Of a stretch of DNA of 64,000 nt, positions 19,901 through 27,480 are shown one piece after another (within the stretch, counting starts at the first letter, position 1; the number at the start of each line of letters is the position of its first letter). The notes below the pieces were generated by a model, which ran no database searches, was not told where the DNA came from, and saw nothing but the letters and a program-made list of their open reading frames with translations. Made by a program: the position numbers and the translations under genes. Source of the DNA: Ampullaceana balthica (taxonomy: Eukaryota > Mollusca > Gastropoda > Lymnaeidae); the NCBI GenBank assembly GCA_944989445.1, contig CALYLW010001376.1:62001-126000 (forward strand), in the 5' to 3' direction.

Positions 19901-22425
19901 AATGTTTGTGATATTTCTCTTCAAGCTATTCAGAAGTAAATCTCTAAATTTATTACAATTAAATAAATTTTGTTAATAAATTTTAATGAAATCTTCTATT
20001 ATTTAACCCTTTAATTTTAATTTTTTAACAATTGTAAGGAATTATTTTTAATTTTAAATTTGGAACGACAAGAGAAACAATTTAAGAAATATATTTTAAA
20101 TTTTTTTAAAGAATATTTCGACCTATACATTCCAAATTCAACGATCATTGTTATATTAATTAATCTGAGAAATTCATTATTTTCAAACGTGATTCATTTT
20201 CCATGATATTAAACTCATTTTTTTCTTTTCTGCCAAGAATTATCCCAGGTAATCACAGTCACACAAGACGAGTACTGGAAAAAACTGAAAGATTTCTGCA
20301 TGTTGGATGTTTCAGTCTGGGCCTTGGTGAAAGAGACCAACCAGCACTTCATAAAGAAGGGAGACTACCGACTCCGTAAACCCCATCTCCAAATCAAGGT
20401 AGTAACAAGGGGAGCTCTTCGTTTCACCCGCAGGGAGCGTGGCAATAAGATTCTCAGAAATGGTGTTTTGTTAACAAATTAAAAGCACGAATTCCTTTAT
20501 TTCTTCAATTCAATGTTCTTTAATTACTTTAATGACTTTCATGCATACAAAACAACACATTCCATGTAAAAAAAAACACCTCTTGATTTAATTAAAAACC
20601 ACAGAAAACTGCGTCTTATAAATTATGAACATAGAAGCACTCTTATTTTACAAAGGCATGACAATAGTGACAGGCTACATTTAAATCAAAAAGTGTTACA
20701 ACGCTTACACTTTTTTTTTATAAATAAAATTTAAGGAATTAATGTTGGCTCTTTACATACACACGTGAAACAGAAAGAGTTATGGTCCCTCAGCATGTTT
20801 TAGTACGTTGATATGTCTCCGTGAGCTGGAGGTGGAAGACATCAAGAAATCAGTGGAATCTGGTCGAGGAAATGGGAACGTTAACTTTCTTGTAAGACTG
20901 CGCATGACATACAGTGTGTGTGTGTTTACATTGTTATTTTGTCCCCTGGCAGGCCCCGAAGGACGCCAAAGTTGGTGAAGAGATCAAAGTCGAGGTGTCC
21001 TTCATTAACCCGCTCAATACGTCACTCACCAACTGTTTCATCGTCGTGGACGGCCTCGCGCATTCCCTCAAGTTTCGACAAAGGTAGAGTATAGGCCCTA
21101 TAACTTATAACGTTGTCCACGCTACGACCTCGTCAAAAATTTCAATAATGGATTTAAAAACAAAGTTTTTCACTATATATCCATCATATATGAGACAGAA
21201 CTCAACGCGACAAACATTTACAGACTGAAACTGACTTAAGTCCCCTTTGCTATAATACCGGGGGGGAGGGGGTGGTTTGGTCACTGATGGCAGGCGTGAA
21301 CGACTCAAGTGGCACGTAACGCCGAACAATAACAAACTGTGAATTTGAATTACCTATAGTTATATAGAGATAAACTAAAAGTGCATTAATTTAATTACGG
21401 TACATTCGATCGATCTGAAATTTTGATACGATGCATTTTTAGGTGACACGACTCTATGTGCAAAATTTAAGCTCGATAGCAGCACGAGAAGTTTGTCATT
21501 TTTGACTTGTGTTTTTCCGCCCGCCTGCCCGACGACGAACGACAAGATTTCGAAGTTAATAATATAAGGGATTTAATAAAAGATCTTTGCAACGTTAGCT
21601 TTGGTTCGAAAAGGTGTGGGGGGGGATAACTTAAATTTATTTGGCTTTTCTAGAATTAAAGGATTATGAATATTTTCTTATATTCTTTTCTTTTTCAAAT
21701 ATAATTTTGTCCCCAGCAACCCAAACAGTACATTCGGTGCCACTGTTCCCATATCACCAACCAAGTAGTATATAGTACCAGATATACCCATGTGTCTATA
21801 GTACCAGATATACCCATGTGTCTATAGTACCAGATATACCCATGTGTCTATAGTACCAGATATACCCACGTGTCTATAGTACCAGATATACCCATGTGTC
21901 TATGGTACCAGACATACCCATGTGTCTATGGTACCAGATATACCCACGTGTCTATAGTACCAGACATACCCATGTGTCTATAGTACCATATATACCCATG
22001 TGTCTAAAGTACCATATATACCCATGTGTCTATAGTACCAGACATACCCATGTGTCTATAGTACCAGACATACCCATGTGTCTATAATACCAGATATACC
22101 CATGTGTCTATAGTACCAGACATACCCATGTGTCTATAGTACCAGACATACCCATGTGTCTATAGTACCATATATACCCATGTGTCTAAAGTACCATATA
22201 TACCCATGTGTCTATAGCACCAGACATACCCATGTGTCTATAGTACCAGACATACCCATGTGTCTATCGTCTATCCCCAGCAATGTCAACCCAAAGAGTA
22301 CATTCAGCGCCACTGTTCCCATATCACCGACCAAGGGAGGCGAGACGGAGATCATCTTGAACTTCAACTCCGACGAGCTCCAGGACATCAACGTGTCCCA
22401 CGCCATTTCAGTTCGGGGCATCTGA
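2048..22425 (+). CDS. TGM: Transglutaminase gene, 15 visible exons (5' end incomplete)
   Basis: Calcium-dependent protein-glutamine gamma-glutamyltransferase, which cross-links proteins through Gln-Lys isopeptide bonds. Exons joined by GT-AG sites with matching phases: 2048-2260, 5304-5401, 6754-6913, 8092-8210, 8693-8800, 9510-9684, 11495-11624, 13229-13332, 13848-14010, 14581-14660, 16758-16846, 17628-17832, 20238-20398, 20953-21083, 22281-22425. They sum to about 692 residues plus stop, close to a full-length family member. Order of domains: N-terminal beta-sandwich, papain-like core, two C-terminal beta-barrels. The core shows YGQCWVF (Cys), SAHDSDG (His) and RPDLP (Asp), the FNPWCK motif, and calcium-site residues in VNAD and EREDL. 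The first visible exon needs one base from an upstream exon that I could not identify, so N-terminus and any acylation or signal sequence are unknown. The family call is secure; the orthology group is not. Confidence 0.95.
2247..3420 (+). repeat. 24-bp minisatellite made of the exon end plus its 5' splice site
   Basis: About 45-48 copies of a unit close to gtgtttgaggctggtaggta + taac. The first copy is the 3' end of transglutaminase exon a (VFEAG) and its donor GTAGGT. Most units therefore keep a good 5' splice site. Because 24 is divisible by 3, roughly the first eight units stay in the exon's reading frame until a one-base deletion near 2430. Variant units with an extra tctaac occur near 2905 and 2960. 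Confidence 0.97.
3421..4119. other. Intronic AT-rich sequence, no feature recognised
   Basis: Decayed array remnants to about 3500, a short tatattgtgggt repeat (about 3520-3570), then poly-T/A-rich intron. A fragment beginning cagtggcgtagctag (about 4060) resembles a transposon end, but no partner end was found. Confidence 0.5.
4120..4507. mobile_element. MITE, GGGGCCGTCCATAAA family (long form), degraded
   Basis: Starts GGAGCCGTCCATAAATGACG and ends with the inverted ACGTCATTTATGGAC. G-runs lie near both ends, as in the copies at 12722 and 24790. The right terminus is decayed and no target duplication was found. Confidence 0.75.
4508..5303. other. Intronic AT-rich sequence, nothing recognised
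   Basis: Low-complexity A/T intron leading to the acceptor at 5303. Open frames here are short and lack any recognisable domain. Confidence 0.5.
5304..5401 (+). CDS. TGM: Transglutaminase exon b (N-terminal domain)
   Basis: Acceptor gttcag|GAGAC, donor AAG|GTGATT. Completes the split Gly codon of the preceding exon to give [17 protein letters not shown], the family pattern 'GDxPxxxKGT'. Ends on a codon boundary. 98 nt, phase consistent on both sides. Confidence 0.9.
5548..6103. repeat. 42-bp minisatellite in transglutaminase intron
   Basis: About 13 copies of a unit containing ttggctttgatatcactt and aggtccctggcactagagct. Forty-two is divisible by three, so both strands stay open; the resulting serine/arginine-like or leucine-rich peptides are by-products. 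Confidence 0.95.
6275..6392. repeat. Short ~42-bp direct repeat, about 3 copies
   Basis: Repeated blocks of cacagaatcatag plus ccacccctgggtgcac, degenerate. Confidence 0.7.
6440..6540 (+). mobile_element. 3' fragment of a tRNA-derived SINE ending in (TTA)n
   Basis: gctacttcacatgccccata + gtccgtcatggactggaaag, followed by seven TTA units. The same 3' end occurs on the minus strand at about 47830-47900, where the upstream part is present. Confidence 0.6.
6754..6913 (+). CDS. TGM: Transglutaminase exon c (end of N-terminal domain, FNPWCK)
   Basis: Acceptor tcccag|GGCAAC. Encodes [14 protein letters not shown] and ends with YILFNPWCK, the signature that opens the catalytic core. Donor AAAG|GTTTGT; leaves one base, completed by the next exon. 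Confidence 0.93.
7180..7757. repeat. 48-bp minisatellite split by a SINE
   Basis: Unit contains aaaaaatcaagaacaactct and cttacttacataactctctt. One partial unit precedes the SINE (7225-7510) and about five follow it, so the SINE interrupts the array. Decayed units continue to about 7870. Confidence 0.93.
7225..7510 (+). mobile_element. tRNA-derived SINE (type 1)
   Basis: Pol III A-box-like ggtggtcgagtggc and B-box ggttcgaatcc sit at tRNA spacing. A shared body follows (ggcggctgggtaatgcgt, aagccgtggcctgtgaa), then the tail atcttctgcatag..ggagcgtctgta ending in gata repeats. Other copies are near 9801, 14254, 17081, 32785, 46065, 48445, 48775 and 57293. Confidence 0.9.
8092..8210 (+). CDS. TGM: Transglutaminase exon d (core start)
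   Basis: Acceptor ccaacag|ATGACG, donor CAG|GTACCG. Reads [19 protein letters not shown] and [20 protein letters not shown], the usual stretch following NPWC in transglutaminases. Ends in phase 0. Confidence 0.93.
8211..8692. other. AT-rich intron, nothing recognised
   Basis: Homopolymer-rich sequence with no repeat or exon signal beyond the flanking splice sites. Confidence 0.5.
8693..8800 (+). CDS. TGM: Transglutaminase exon e
   Basis: Acceptor tttcttag|TTCGAG, donor TTG|GTATGT. Thirty-six codons reading [16 protein letters not shown] and [13 protein letters not shown], matching the helix-rich core segment before the active-site cysteine. Confidence 0.92.
8801..9361. other. Intron, nothing firm recognised
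   Basis: Contains gcgaaaagccttcctcggtg near 9067, similar in style to the motif near 1365, but no element boundaries could be set. Confidence 0.4.
9362..9508 (+). repeat. tatgtgtac-rich tandem repeat ending in a splice acceptor
   Basis: Irregular 12- to 23-bp units of the type tctatgtgtacatcatttatg. The last unit becomes tctatgtgtacag, whose AG is the acceptor of the active-site Cys exon. Confidence 0.85.
9510..9684 (+). CDS. TGM: Transglutaminase exon f (active-site Cys)
   Basis: Acceptor tgtacag|GTCAAT, donor ACAC|GTGAGT. Carries WTGS, including the transition-state Trp, and YGQCWVFSG with the nucleophilic Cys codon at 9654-9656. The acceptor lies at the end of a tatgtgtac-rich repeat and resembles a mutated repeat unit. 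Confidence 0.95.
9801..10055 (+). mobile_element. tRNA-derived SINE (type 2), tail incomplete
   Basis: Head gcaccgtggtcgaacggcat, B-box gggttcgagtc, body with ggcggctgg and gaacggaggacgcaac. The usual tail is lost after cataatg. Confidence 0.85.
10161..10348. mobile_element. hAT MITE with exact 8-bp target duplication
   Basis: Inverted ends CAGTGTTTCTCAA and TTGAGAAACACTG, with GGTTAGAC duplicated exactly at 10153-10160 and 10349-10356. G-rich runs lie next to both ends. No coding capacity. Confidence 0.93.
10479..11019 (+). mobile_element. LINE 3' end (degenerate reverse-transcriptase C-terminus)
   Basis: Encodes [32 protein letters not shown] and [17 protein letters not shown], the C-terminal part of a non-LTR retrotransposon ORF2, with one frameshift at the poly-A near 10590 and a stop at 10938. 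The 3' tail cgcaataatcttctgtatag + aaggagcgtctgta with gataa repeats is the same tail carried by the SINEs. It lies in a transglutaminase intron. Confidence 0.9.
11020..11494. other. AT-rich intron, nothing recognised
   Basis: No repeat or exon seen before the acceptor of the active-site His exon. Confidence 0.5.
11495..11624 (+). CDS. TGM: Transglutaminase exon g (active-site His)
   Basis: Acceptor atcttag|TTTGTC. Reads [20 protein letters not shown] with the catalytic His codon at 11548-11550, then DGSVSVDYF. Donor CTG|GTACAG leaves two bases (TG), which the next exon completes to Trp. Confidence 0.93.
12099..12286. mobile_element. hAT MITE with exact 8-bp target duplication
   Basis: Ends CAGTGCTTCTCAAACTT and AAGAAGCACTG, with GCCTAGAG duplicated exactly at 12091-12098 and 12287-12294. 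The interior has several accggt/ccggt blocks. Confidence 0.93.
12722..13145. mobile_element. MITE, GGGGCCGTCCATAAA family (long form)
   Basis: Ends GGGGCCGTCCATAAATGATG and ACGTCATTTTATGGACGGCC. Flanking trinucleotide CAA is duplicated (12719-12721 and 13146-13148). C- and G-runs sit inside both ends. Present at five places in the window, in two length classes. Confidence 0.9.
13229..13332 (+). CDS. TGM: Transglutaminase exon h (active-site Asp)
   Basis: Acceptor cttccag|GAACTT. Reads [16 protein letters not shown] with the catalytic Asp codon at 13269-13271, then [14 protein letters not shown]. Donor GATG|GTAAAC leaves one base. Confidence 0.95.
13369..13554. mobile_element. hAT-like MITE
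   Basis: Inverted ends CAGCGGTTCTCAA and TTGAGAACCGCTG. No clean 8-bp duplication remains. It begins only 36 bp after a transglutaminase donor. Confidence 0.8.
13617..13846 (+). repeat. ~70-bp tandem repeat running into an acceptor
   Basis: Three units share ttctattatcccaatgtgtc, ttcacgtctcctacatgaac and tgtgactg. The last unit (gctctaatcccaag|atgtct) aligns with the tattatcccaatgtgtct block, so the functional acceptor appears to be part of the repeat. Confidence 0.8.
13848..14010 (+). CDS. TGM: Transglutaminase exon i (calcium-site region)
   Basis: Acceptor cccaag|ATGTCT. Reads [16 protein letters not shown] and [11 protein letters not shown]; the VNAD Asn and Asp correspond to calcium ligands of the family. 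Donor GC|GTAAGT leaves two bases. Upstream, a roughly 70-bp tandem repeat runs into this acceptor. Confidence 0.94.
14254..14526 (+). mobile_element. tRNA-derived SINE (type 1), A-box region shortened
   Basis: Same body and tail as 7225-7510, but the segment after ggtggtcga is missing about 14 bases up to ctggcg. Ends about 55 bp before a splice acceptor. Confidence 0.9.
14581..14660 (+). CDS. TGM: Transglutaminase exon j (calcium-site region)
   Basis: Acceptor ttctcag|AATCGG, donor GAAG|GTAAAA. Reads [19 protein letters not shown] and HYKPKEG; the EREDL glutamates match the second pair of calcium ligands. A SINE ends about 55 bp upstream of the acceptor. Confidence 0.93.
14790..16740 (-). 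mobile_element. Antisense LINE 3' end split by a 1.5-kb array
   Basis: Reverse-complement match to the LINE at 10479-11019. The tail lies at about 14790-14870, the FPSG..AWN part at about 14940-15030, and the AARFITG part at about 16570-16740. Between them the original gttgtatt..ttgtgttgtatt segment has expanded into the 21-bp array. The LINE match continues to about 20 bp before the acceptor of exon k. Confidence 0.88.
15035..16570. repeat. 21-bp minisatellite, about 73 copies
   Basis: Unit tgtattacattattgttgta + c, with a frequent gtg variant of the last bases. The junctions on both sides are LINE sequence, which identifies the source. Because 21 is divisible by 3, all forward frames stay open for more than 1.5 kb. 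Confidence 0.98.
16758..16846 (+). CDS. TGM: Transglutaminase exon k
   Basis: Acceptor tttctag|GTTCGC, donor AAC|GTAAGA. Completes the split Gly to give [15 protein letters not shown], which closes the core and starts the linker to the barrels. The intron upstream carries an antisense LINE ending about 20 bp before this acceptor. Confidence 0.88.
16969..16996. repeat. (GA)n microsatellite
   Basis: Uninterrupted ga dinucleotides, about 14 units. Confidence 0.95.
17035..17546. mobile_element. hAT-like MITE (CAATGTTCCCTTTAAG family) with nested SINE
   Basis: Left end CAATGTTCCCTTTAAG and right end CTTAGAGGGAACATTG. The body (ccgcgcggcagtttagaa, ttgcacacgg) matches elements near 52091 and 55753. 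A SINE at 17081-17359 splits it, and the ccgcgcggcagtttag block is duplicated after the SINE. Confidence 0.88.
17081..17359 (+). mobile_element. tRNA-derived SINE (type 2) nested in a MITE
   Basis: Head gcacggtggtcgagcggcat, B-box-like gcttcgaatc, tail ataatattctgtataggagc. MITE sequence resumes right after gaaaagata. Confidence 0.88.
17628..17832 (+). CDS. TGM: Transglutaminase exon l (first C-terminal barrel)
   Basis: Acceptor attctag|GACGTG, donor CAAG|GTACAA. Reads [19 protein letters not shown] and [15 protein letters not shown], a typical barrel-1 immunoglobulin-like fold segment. Leaves one base. Confidence 0.92.
17864..18050 (+). mobile_element. hAT-like MITE, CAGAGGCGTCACTA family, copy 3
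   Basis: Ends CAGGGGCGTCACT and AGTGACGCCTCGG. Flanks gctgctgt (17856-17863) and gctgttgt (18051-18058) form a 7/8 target duplication. The interior matches 1724-1972. Confidence 0.82.
18440..19205 (-). mobile_element. LINE ORF2 C-terminal remnant with zinc knuckle
   Basis: Minus-strand translation shows [35 protein letters not shown] and, after a frameshift, [16 protein letters not shown], the usual C-terminal end of a non-LTR retrotransposon reverse transcriptase. Frames are broken, so it is not active. Related to the remnant at 28145-28690. Confidence 0.88.
19265..19535 (-). repeat. Dispersed repeat, reverse match to 50375-50840
   Basis: cacactgtttgtatgttgta, tccatccttc, aaacgtaaaatt and ccacttctgatggtc recur in reverse complement near 50740-50830. 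Boundaries and class unknown. Confidence 0.65.
19536..20237. other. AT-rich intron, nothing recognised
   Basis: Low-complexity sequence up to the acceptor of exon m. Confidence 0.5.
20238..20398 (+). CDS. TGM: Transglutaminase exon m
   Basis: Acceptor tgccaag|AATTAT, donor AAG|GTAGTA. Reads [17 protein letters not shown] and [12 protein letters not shown], corresponding to the family pattern 'VKETNQ'. Ends in phase 0. Confidence 0.92.
20399..20952. other. Intron, nothing recognised
   Basis: AT-rich, with a short tgtgtgtgtgt run near 20923. No exon or element boundary seen. Confidence 0.5.
20953..21083 (+). CDS. TGM: Transglutaminase exon n (second barrel)
   Basis: Acceptor tggcag|GCCCCG, donor AAAG|GTAGAG. 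Reads [16 protein letters not shown] and [13 protein letters not shown]. Leaves two bases (AG). Both the genuine terminal exon and a truncated duplicate at 21717 supply the C needed for a Ser codon. Confidence 0.92.
21155..21560. repeat. Dispersed repeat family member
   Basis: Contains ggtacattcgatcgatctga and, in reverse, the aaagtttttcactatatatc block. Both blocks also occur near 50380-50700 and, reversed, near 22990-23370. A transposon of unknown class is likely. Confidence 0.6.
21717..21768 (+). pseudogene. Partial duplicate of the transglutaminase terminal exon
   Basis: tccccag| is followed by a copy of the first ~50 nt of the terminal exon, lacking six nucleotides (two codons, NV), then TAG in the same frame. 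If the donor at 21083 joined here, the protein would end [16 protein letters not shown]. Most of the second barrel's last strands would be lost. The acceptor is intact, so this could be an alternative exon or a dead copy. No polyadenylation signal is evident next to it. Confidence 0.7.
21769..22268. repeat. 26-bp minisatellite between duplicated exon starts
   Basis: About 19 copies of tatagtaccagatataccca + tgtgtc, with gatata/gacata variants and a short higher-order repeat of variant units (about 21975-22050 and 22165-22240). Confidence 0.96.
22281..22425 (+). CDS. TGM: Transglutaminase terminal exon
   Basis: Acceptor atccccag|CAATGT. Reads [20 protein letters not shown], then ends HAISVRGI and TGA. 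It completes the second barrel at the normal family length. A 26-bp array lies directly upstream. Confidence 0.92.
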
Positions 22426-22549
22426 TCTCAACACCTCAAGCTCAGCAGATAACCCTGCTATATACCTTAATACATGATAAAGATATGACTATTGATATGG
22501 ATACAGTACCCGCTTCCACAGCTCATCTGCTATGCCTTCGATTTTTTTA

Positions 22550-22555
22550 ATTAAA
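22550..22555 (+). promoter_or_regulatory. Candidate polyadenylation signal of transglutaminase
   Basis: ATTAAA about 125 nt after the stop codon, followed by a GT-rich stretch (tgtgttgttgtttt). Plausible 3' end of the transcript by position and composition; not proven. Confidence 0.4.
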
Positions 22556-22969
22556 GAAAATGTGTATAATGTTGTGTTGTTGTTTTTAGAATTGTTCTAT
22601 TAATTATATTGCGTGGGTTTTCAGCACCCGGAGAAAATATTCCCACAGTTTACGCAGTGCATGAATTCAGTATTTATCATCTTGACCTTCATATTCAGCT
22701 TCTATGATATAAAGTGCAAGTAACGTAGCTAAAGAAGAGGACTGTGTATATTTATTGTAAAGAATTTTAAAACAAAAATAATTTCTTGACTGTTTTTTAT
22801 GGAAAAGGGGGGGGGGAGTAGTTGATTTTTTTAATAAAAAATATTTAAATCGAGTAAATTGTCTTTAAATGCATTTTTAAATCCTTTATATTAACTCGTG
22901 GTGTCTGTTTGTTTGAACCCTTGATTGCTTGCTTGATTGTCGGTCGCCAAAACTTTGGATTCATTTTTG

Positions 22970-23400
22970 ACCCACGTCCTCGTAAGCTAGCGAGCTGAAA
23001 TTTAGCAGGCAGTTTTGTGGCGATGATAAAAACTATGTATCAAAATTTCAGATCTATCGCATGTACTGTAATTAAATTATTGAATTTTTAGATTATTTTA
23101 TTTATCTATATTATGTATCATGTTATTTTTTGAGATAGTGTCGCGGTGCGTATTATATTGAACAACCTTTCTGTCGCGCAATAAGGTGCGTATTTTATTG
23201 ACAACACTTTTTATAAACATATTCCTGATCGGTGCGCATTAAATTAAACACGTTTTACGAGACATAACTACAATTTTGTATTTTTGGATGGTCTTGCGCT
23301 GCGTATTATTATGAACATTCTTTTAGTTACGTCTCGTACATAAAGGATTTATAGTGAAAAACTTGGTTTTTTTACGGGTTTTTAAAAATTTTGTTTGCCC
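22970..23400 (-). repeat. Dispersed repeat family member (reverse)
   Basis: Reverse complement shares gatctgaaattttgatac with 21385-21450 and gttacgtctcgtacataaag with about 50380. Also holds repeated tgcgtattatattgaacaa blocks. Confidence 0.55.
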
Positions 23401-24789
23401 GGCGATGCTAATCTGGCCCCGCATATTAGAAAAAGAAGATCAGCTCTAATCATGTTTTGCGTGGGATGAAAGTTGTATCTCATTTTAATATTTTAAAAAA
23501 TGTATCATCTCTAGCAGCAATATTTCAACAGTTTGAACTTCTGGATTTATTGTTTATGTACTTGACGATAAATAAATGCTTCACTGTTTAAACAATAAAT
23601 AAATTATTGTATTATTATTTATTTTTTATTTGATTCTTTTTGTTTTGAATGAGAGATTTCTTTTAAAATATGCATTTGTTATTTATTCCGTTAAAAATTA
23701 GCTGTTTCTAAAAAAAAATTACAAATAAATTTGAATCGTTATAGTCGTAGCTATAGCTGGCACCGAACGATAGTTTGTACATAAGTTGCTCTTACTCCGC
23801 TATGGATGACCAAGACTTTAATCAACGGTCAGGGCACCACAGGTGGCGCCTGTCAGTTCTATCTGTACCTGGTAAGCTTCCTCACATAGGAAACACAGGC
23901 TTATGTGTACTGCAACACGGGGCAGTTTTATTGTATAGGACACACGGTCCTAATCATAAGGTTTGTGTTTGGAGATTGTTCACTCGGCGATCATACTGTT
24001 TAACTGAGAGCAAAGATGGCGTTAGTCTATGACGTATTCCGGAAACGTTTGCGTATGTGGCGACGCCTTGTTAATTACAATAATGTTGTGGTTGTTATTT
24101 GAAAAGTACATTGTATTTTTTACATTTAATCTTTAATAAATTTTTAAAACAACGACATTTCATGCACCGCCGAATGCAAAAAAATAATAATTTATATATA
24201 GTTAAGCTGCAAATAAACCTGATTATCTGGTCACGTTTGACAATGCCTCCCTCAATCCTGTGGGGTGCGGACATCCATGGCTATGAGACCCTGCTATAAG
24301 GAATGGCCCGTGAATAAGTTAGACATTCCTGTGTTTTCAGCACCATTATTTCCTTGCATCTCTTGAGTTAGCGGCTCTATGATTTAAATTGTCCTTCTTA
24401 ATGAGACGCTGTAAACAGTTTTCACATGGGACGAAAAGTTTATCAACATTAACACAAATTAATGGCATCTTCCATTAAACAAATCAATAGATAATATAAA
24501 AACCTTGTTGCCACTGTTGTTTTTTTAAATGTCATTTTTTAATTACCCTGACAATGCTGACAACGATTGGCACAGTTTTGATGATTTATGTACACCAAGA
24601 AGGCTTACTCAAAAAAAAATAATAATAATAATAATTGTGATATATCTTTTTTTTTAAGTAGTTGTATGGTTGGAAATTACGCTAGAAACTAGAAGGCCGT
24701 TAAAAGGGTTAAATAATACTAAAACAAATTCTAAATTATTTCTGGGGCTCTCATCCAAATAAATATTTTAAAAATTTTGTATGCCTCAA
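23401..24789. other. AT-rich spacer downstream of transglutaminase
   Basis: No exon with domain similarity. A frame at 23775-24032 (starting MYISCSYSAMDDQDFNQ) has no recognisable homology. Confidence 0.4.
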
Positions 24790-25215
24790 GGGGCCGCCTA
24801 TAAATGAAGTCACTCACCTAGAGAGGGGGGGGGGTCACACATTTGTGACGATGTATGACTAAAGGGAGAGGAATGTTTAAGAAATGTGATGTCGCATCAA
24901 AACGCGCAACTTTAATTAAAAGTTCCACTTAAATATTTGATTGCTTGCAATTTTTTTAATGACGTTTTCAAATGCTTCACGCGTCTTATGATATTAAAGG
25001 GCAGACTTACAATAAATACATACTTCAATGACAAGAAAGTGTTTTGAAACATGCTCATTTGCAAATAGAAAATACGGCTTTTAAAGGTGGGGGCAAAGCT
25101 TTGTGACATTATATTGGTAAGGGGGGGGGGTTTCTAAGCTTTTGTGACGACGTGTGACCAGGGGGAGGGGTGAAAAATCGGCCTAAATTGCGTGACGTCA
25201 TTTATGGACGGCTCC
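24790..25215. mobile_element. MITE, GGGGCCGTCCATAAA family (long form)
   Basis: Ends GGGGCCGCCTATAAATGAAG and ACGTCATTTATGGACGGCTC, with CAA duplicated on both sides. The interior matches 12722-13145 (aaaagttccacttaaatatt block). Confidence 0.88.
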
Positions 25216-25528
25216 CAACGTCATACTGAAATTATTCAAGAAATGTGGTTTTTTTGGTTTGAATTTTTTGTTTTTTTAAACAACAAATGATGAAGATTAA
25301 AATTCAATCCTTTCTCGGGGCCGGGGAAATGACTTGGAGAGTGGGGCGGTATTTTTTGGAGATCCGATGACGTATTTCAATAAAACCAATATACCAATAA
25401 GATTTTGAGAATGATCGTAATCCATATTGAAATGTCAGATCCCGTGTACCCAACGGCTTTAGAACCTTTGCTGTAAGGTCTGTTTTCTTGGTGTAAGAGG
25501 TTCATGGGGAAAGCGATTACAGTAATTA

Positions 25529-25800
25529 GGGGCCGTCCATAAAGTACGTCACGCTCCAGAGGGGGGGAGGGGTTGTGAGAAAGTGTGACAGTTTGTGACA
25601 GGGGGAAGGGTCCGGCCATGTGTGACGTCACGGTGTTTTATATTAAAATTTAATTATTGTGTTAATAAAAAACAACATTTTCGTTCCAAAGTGTGACGTA
25701 ATTTTGGGGAGAGAGGGGGGGGGTCCGAGATTTGTGACAGGGGGGAAGTGGGGAGTTAAAAATGTTCAAAAATAGCGTGACGTACTTTATGGACGGCCCC
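25529..25800. mobile_element. MITE, GGGGCCGTCCATAAA family (short form)
   Basis: 272 bp. Ends GGGGCCGTCCATAAAGTACG and CGTACTTTATGGACGGCCCC are almost perfect inverted repeats. TTA is duplicated at both flanks. Near-twin of 33925-34193. Confidence 0.92.
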
Positions 25801-26891
25801 TTAACTGTATTTTGAAACGCCATTCACTTTAGTAATGAGTTGTATCATTAGTTCATTTTTTTTTCTTCAAGTAGGGCCAAATCTTATTTTTCTTATCCAA
25901 ATCTGAGATTGCACACGACCCAGGTTCTCGGTGCACTGAGAAGATGCGCCTTTAACTTTCTCAACCTGCCTTAAGTTACTTAAAGTTAAAGGGGAGTTTT
26001 GTTTATTGTATCATTTCTCTATGTTTGACAACATTCGAACGGCGATAAGAAAACAATGTAGTTAGTCTTTGACCAACTGCACCACCCACCTCTTGTCATC
26101 CGTCTCTTGCGCCTAATCGCACCTCCTCTAAAGTAGTTCTGTAGAGGAAATAGTAATACATTACTGTCATTAAAACAAATGTAAGAGTCTCTCTCAGTTA
26201 TTGGCAGGTTGCTATTAAACGACGTTTTTTGGTATGCGGGCCATGTTTTCTCACATCACTGGAGATAACCGGTTGGAAGATAATCGAACGACGGGACCCT
26301 TACACTGGATGGTACCGTACTAGCCACAAGCGCCGTGTCTGCTTGCACGATAACAACTTGTCTTTATCCGGATGTAGGCCGTGCGGCACGTGTCAGATTA
26401 CAACTTGTCTCCATCCAAAATGTAGTTCGAATATCCATTCCGCTAAAGATGGTTCGAATAATGTTACCTTGCGTTAATCAAGAGCTGCCATAATTCGGAC
26501 AAATTTAATGCAGCTTCGGTTTTAAAATATGTTTCTATTACGTGTGTCCATTCCTCACAGAGGACTGTCAATAGCTGGTCAGCTTACGTAGATGTGACGT
26601 GTGACATCATCTTGCTGAGAGATTTGTTGTTTGTTTGTTTTTTCTATTCATTCGAATTCTAATGGTTTTCTTCAATGCTTAGATTCAAGTGTACAAGGAG
26701 TTTGGAATACTAAAAATGTGAGTAACTGCAATAGGATTCATCAAGTAATTATAGTGGGTTTCTTCAAAAGCTCCGAATGATGTGTACATATTATCTGGGA
26801 TATGCTACATGTGAAATAAAAAAAAATACGATTTATCAAGGAATATTGATGGTTTTCTTATGTTTTATAAAAAGAAACTTTTACAGATGTA
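25801..26891. other. Spacer, nothing firm recognised
   Basis: Mixed-composition sequence. A frame at 26229-26477 (MVCGPCFLTS..) is cysteine-containing but matches no family I know. Confidence 0.35.
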
Positions 26892-27107
26892 TAAAAATTA
26901 ATATAAAACTAAAATGCCACCTCACTTTGGTGAGACCTGTACTAGAATATGCATCTTCTGTATGGGACCCATTCACTAAACAAAACATTGATAATTTAGA
27001 ACAAATTCAAAAAAGAGCTGCCAGATTCATTACTGGAGAATATTTAAAACTGACAAGAATAACACCATTAGTTAAACTTAAACCATTAAACCTTGTAACA
27101 CTAGGTT
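26892..27107 (+). mobile_element. LINE fragment, same family as 10479-11019
   Basis: Encodes [17 protein letters not shown] and [17 protein letters not shown] without the frameshift of the first copy. Truncated at both ends; breaks off after accctaggtt-type sequence into an 18-bp array. Confidence 0.88.
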
Positions 27108-27186
27108 ACTGTGGTCCCTGTCGGTTACACTATTATATTGTTAGTCCATCGTGATCGACGAGGACCATTCTCATCATATTGGCCAT

Positions 27187-27422
27187 GTGCTTTGGTAGCC
27201 TTGTGTGCGCTTTGGCGGCCTTGTGTGTCCTTTGGCGGCCTTGTGTGTGTCCTTTGGCGGCCTTGTGTGTCCTTTGGCGGCCTTGTGTGTCTTTTGGTGG
27301 CCTTGTGTGTCTTTTGGCGGCCTTGTGTGTCCTTTGGCGGCCTTGTGTGTCCTTTGGTGGTCTTGTGTGTCCTTTGGCGGCCTTGTGTGTCTTTTGGCGG
27401 CCTTGTGTGTCCTTTGGTGGCT
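27187..27422. repeat. 18-bp minisatellite
   Basis: About 13 copies of ctttggcggccttgtgtg-type units, with ctttggtgg variants. Open in several frames because the period is a multiple of three. Confidence 0.95.
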
Positions 27423-27480
27423 TATGAGCCCTTATCTTGCCCGAAAAGTGCGTCAAAATTCGGACAATAGATGGTTGGGA

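Noticed and set aside
23775..24032. 85-codon ORF starting MYISCSYS
   Set aside because: No recognisable family, no splice partners, and composition like the surrounding spacer.
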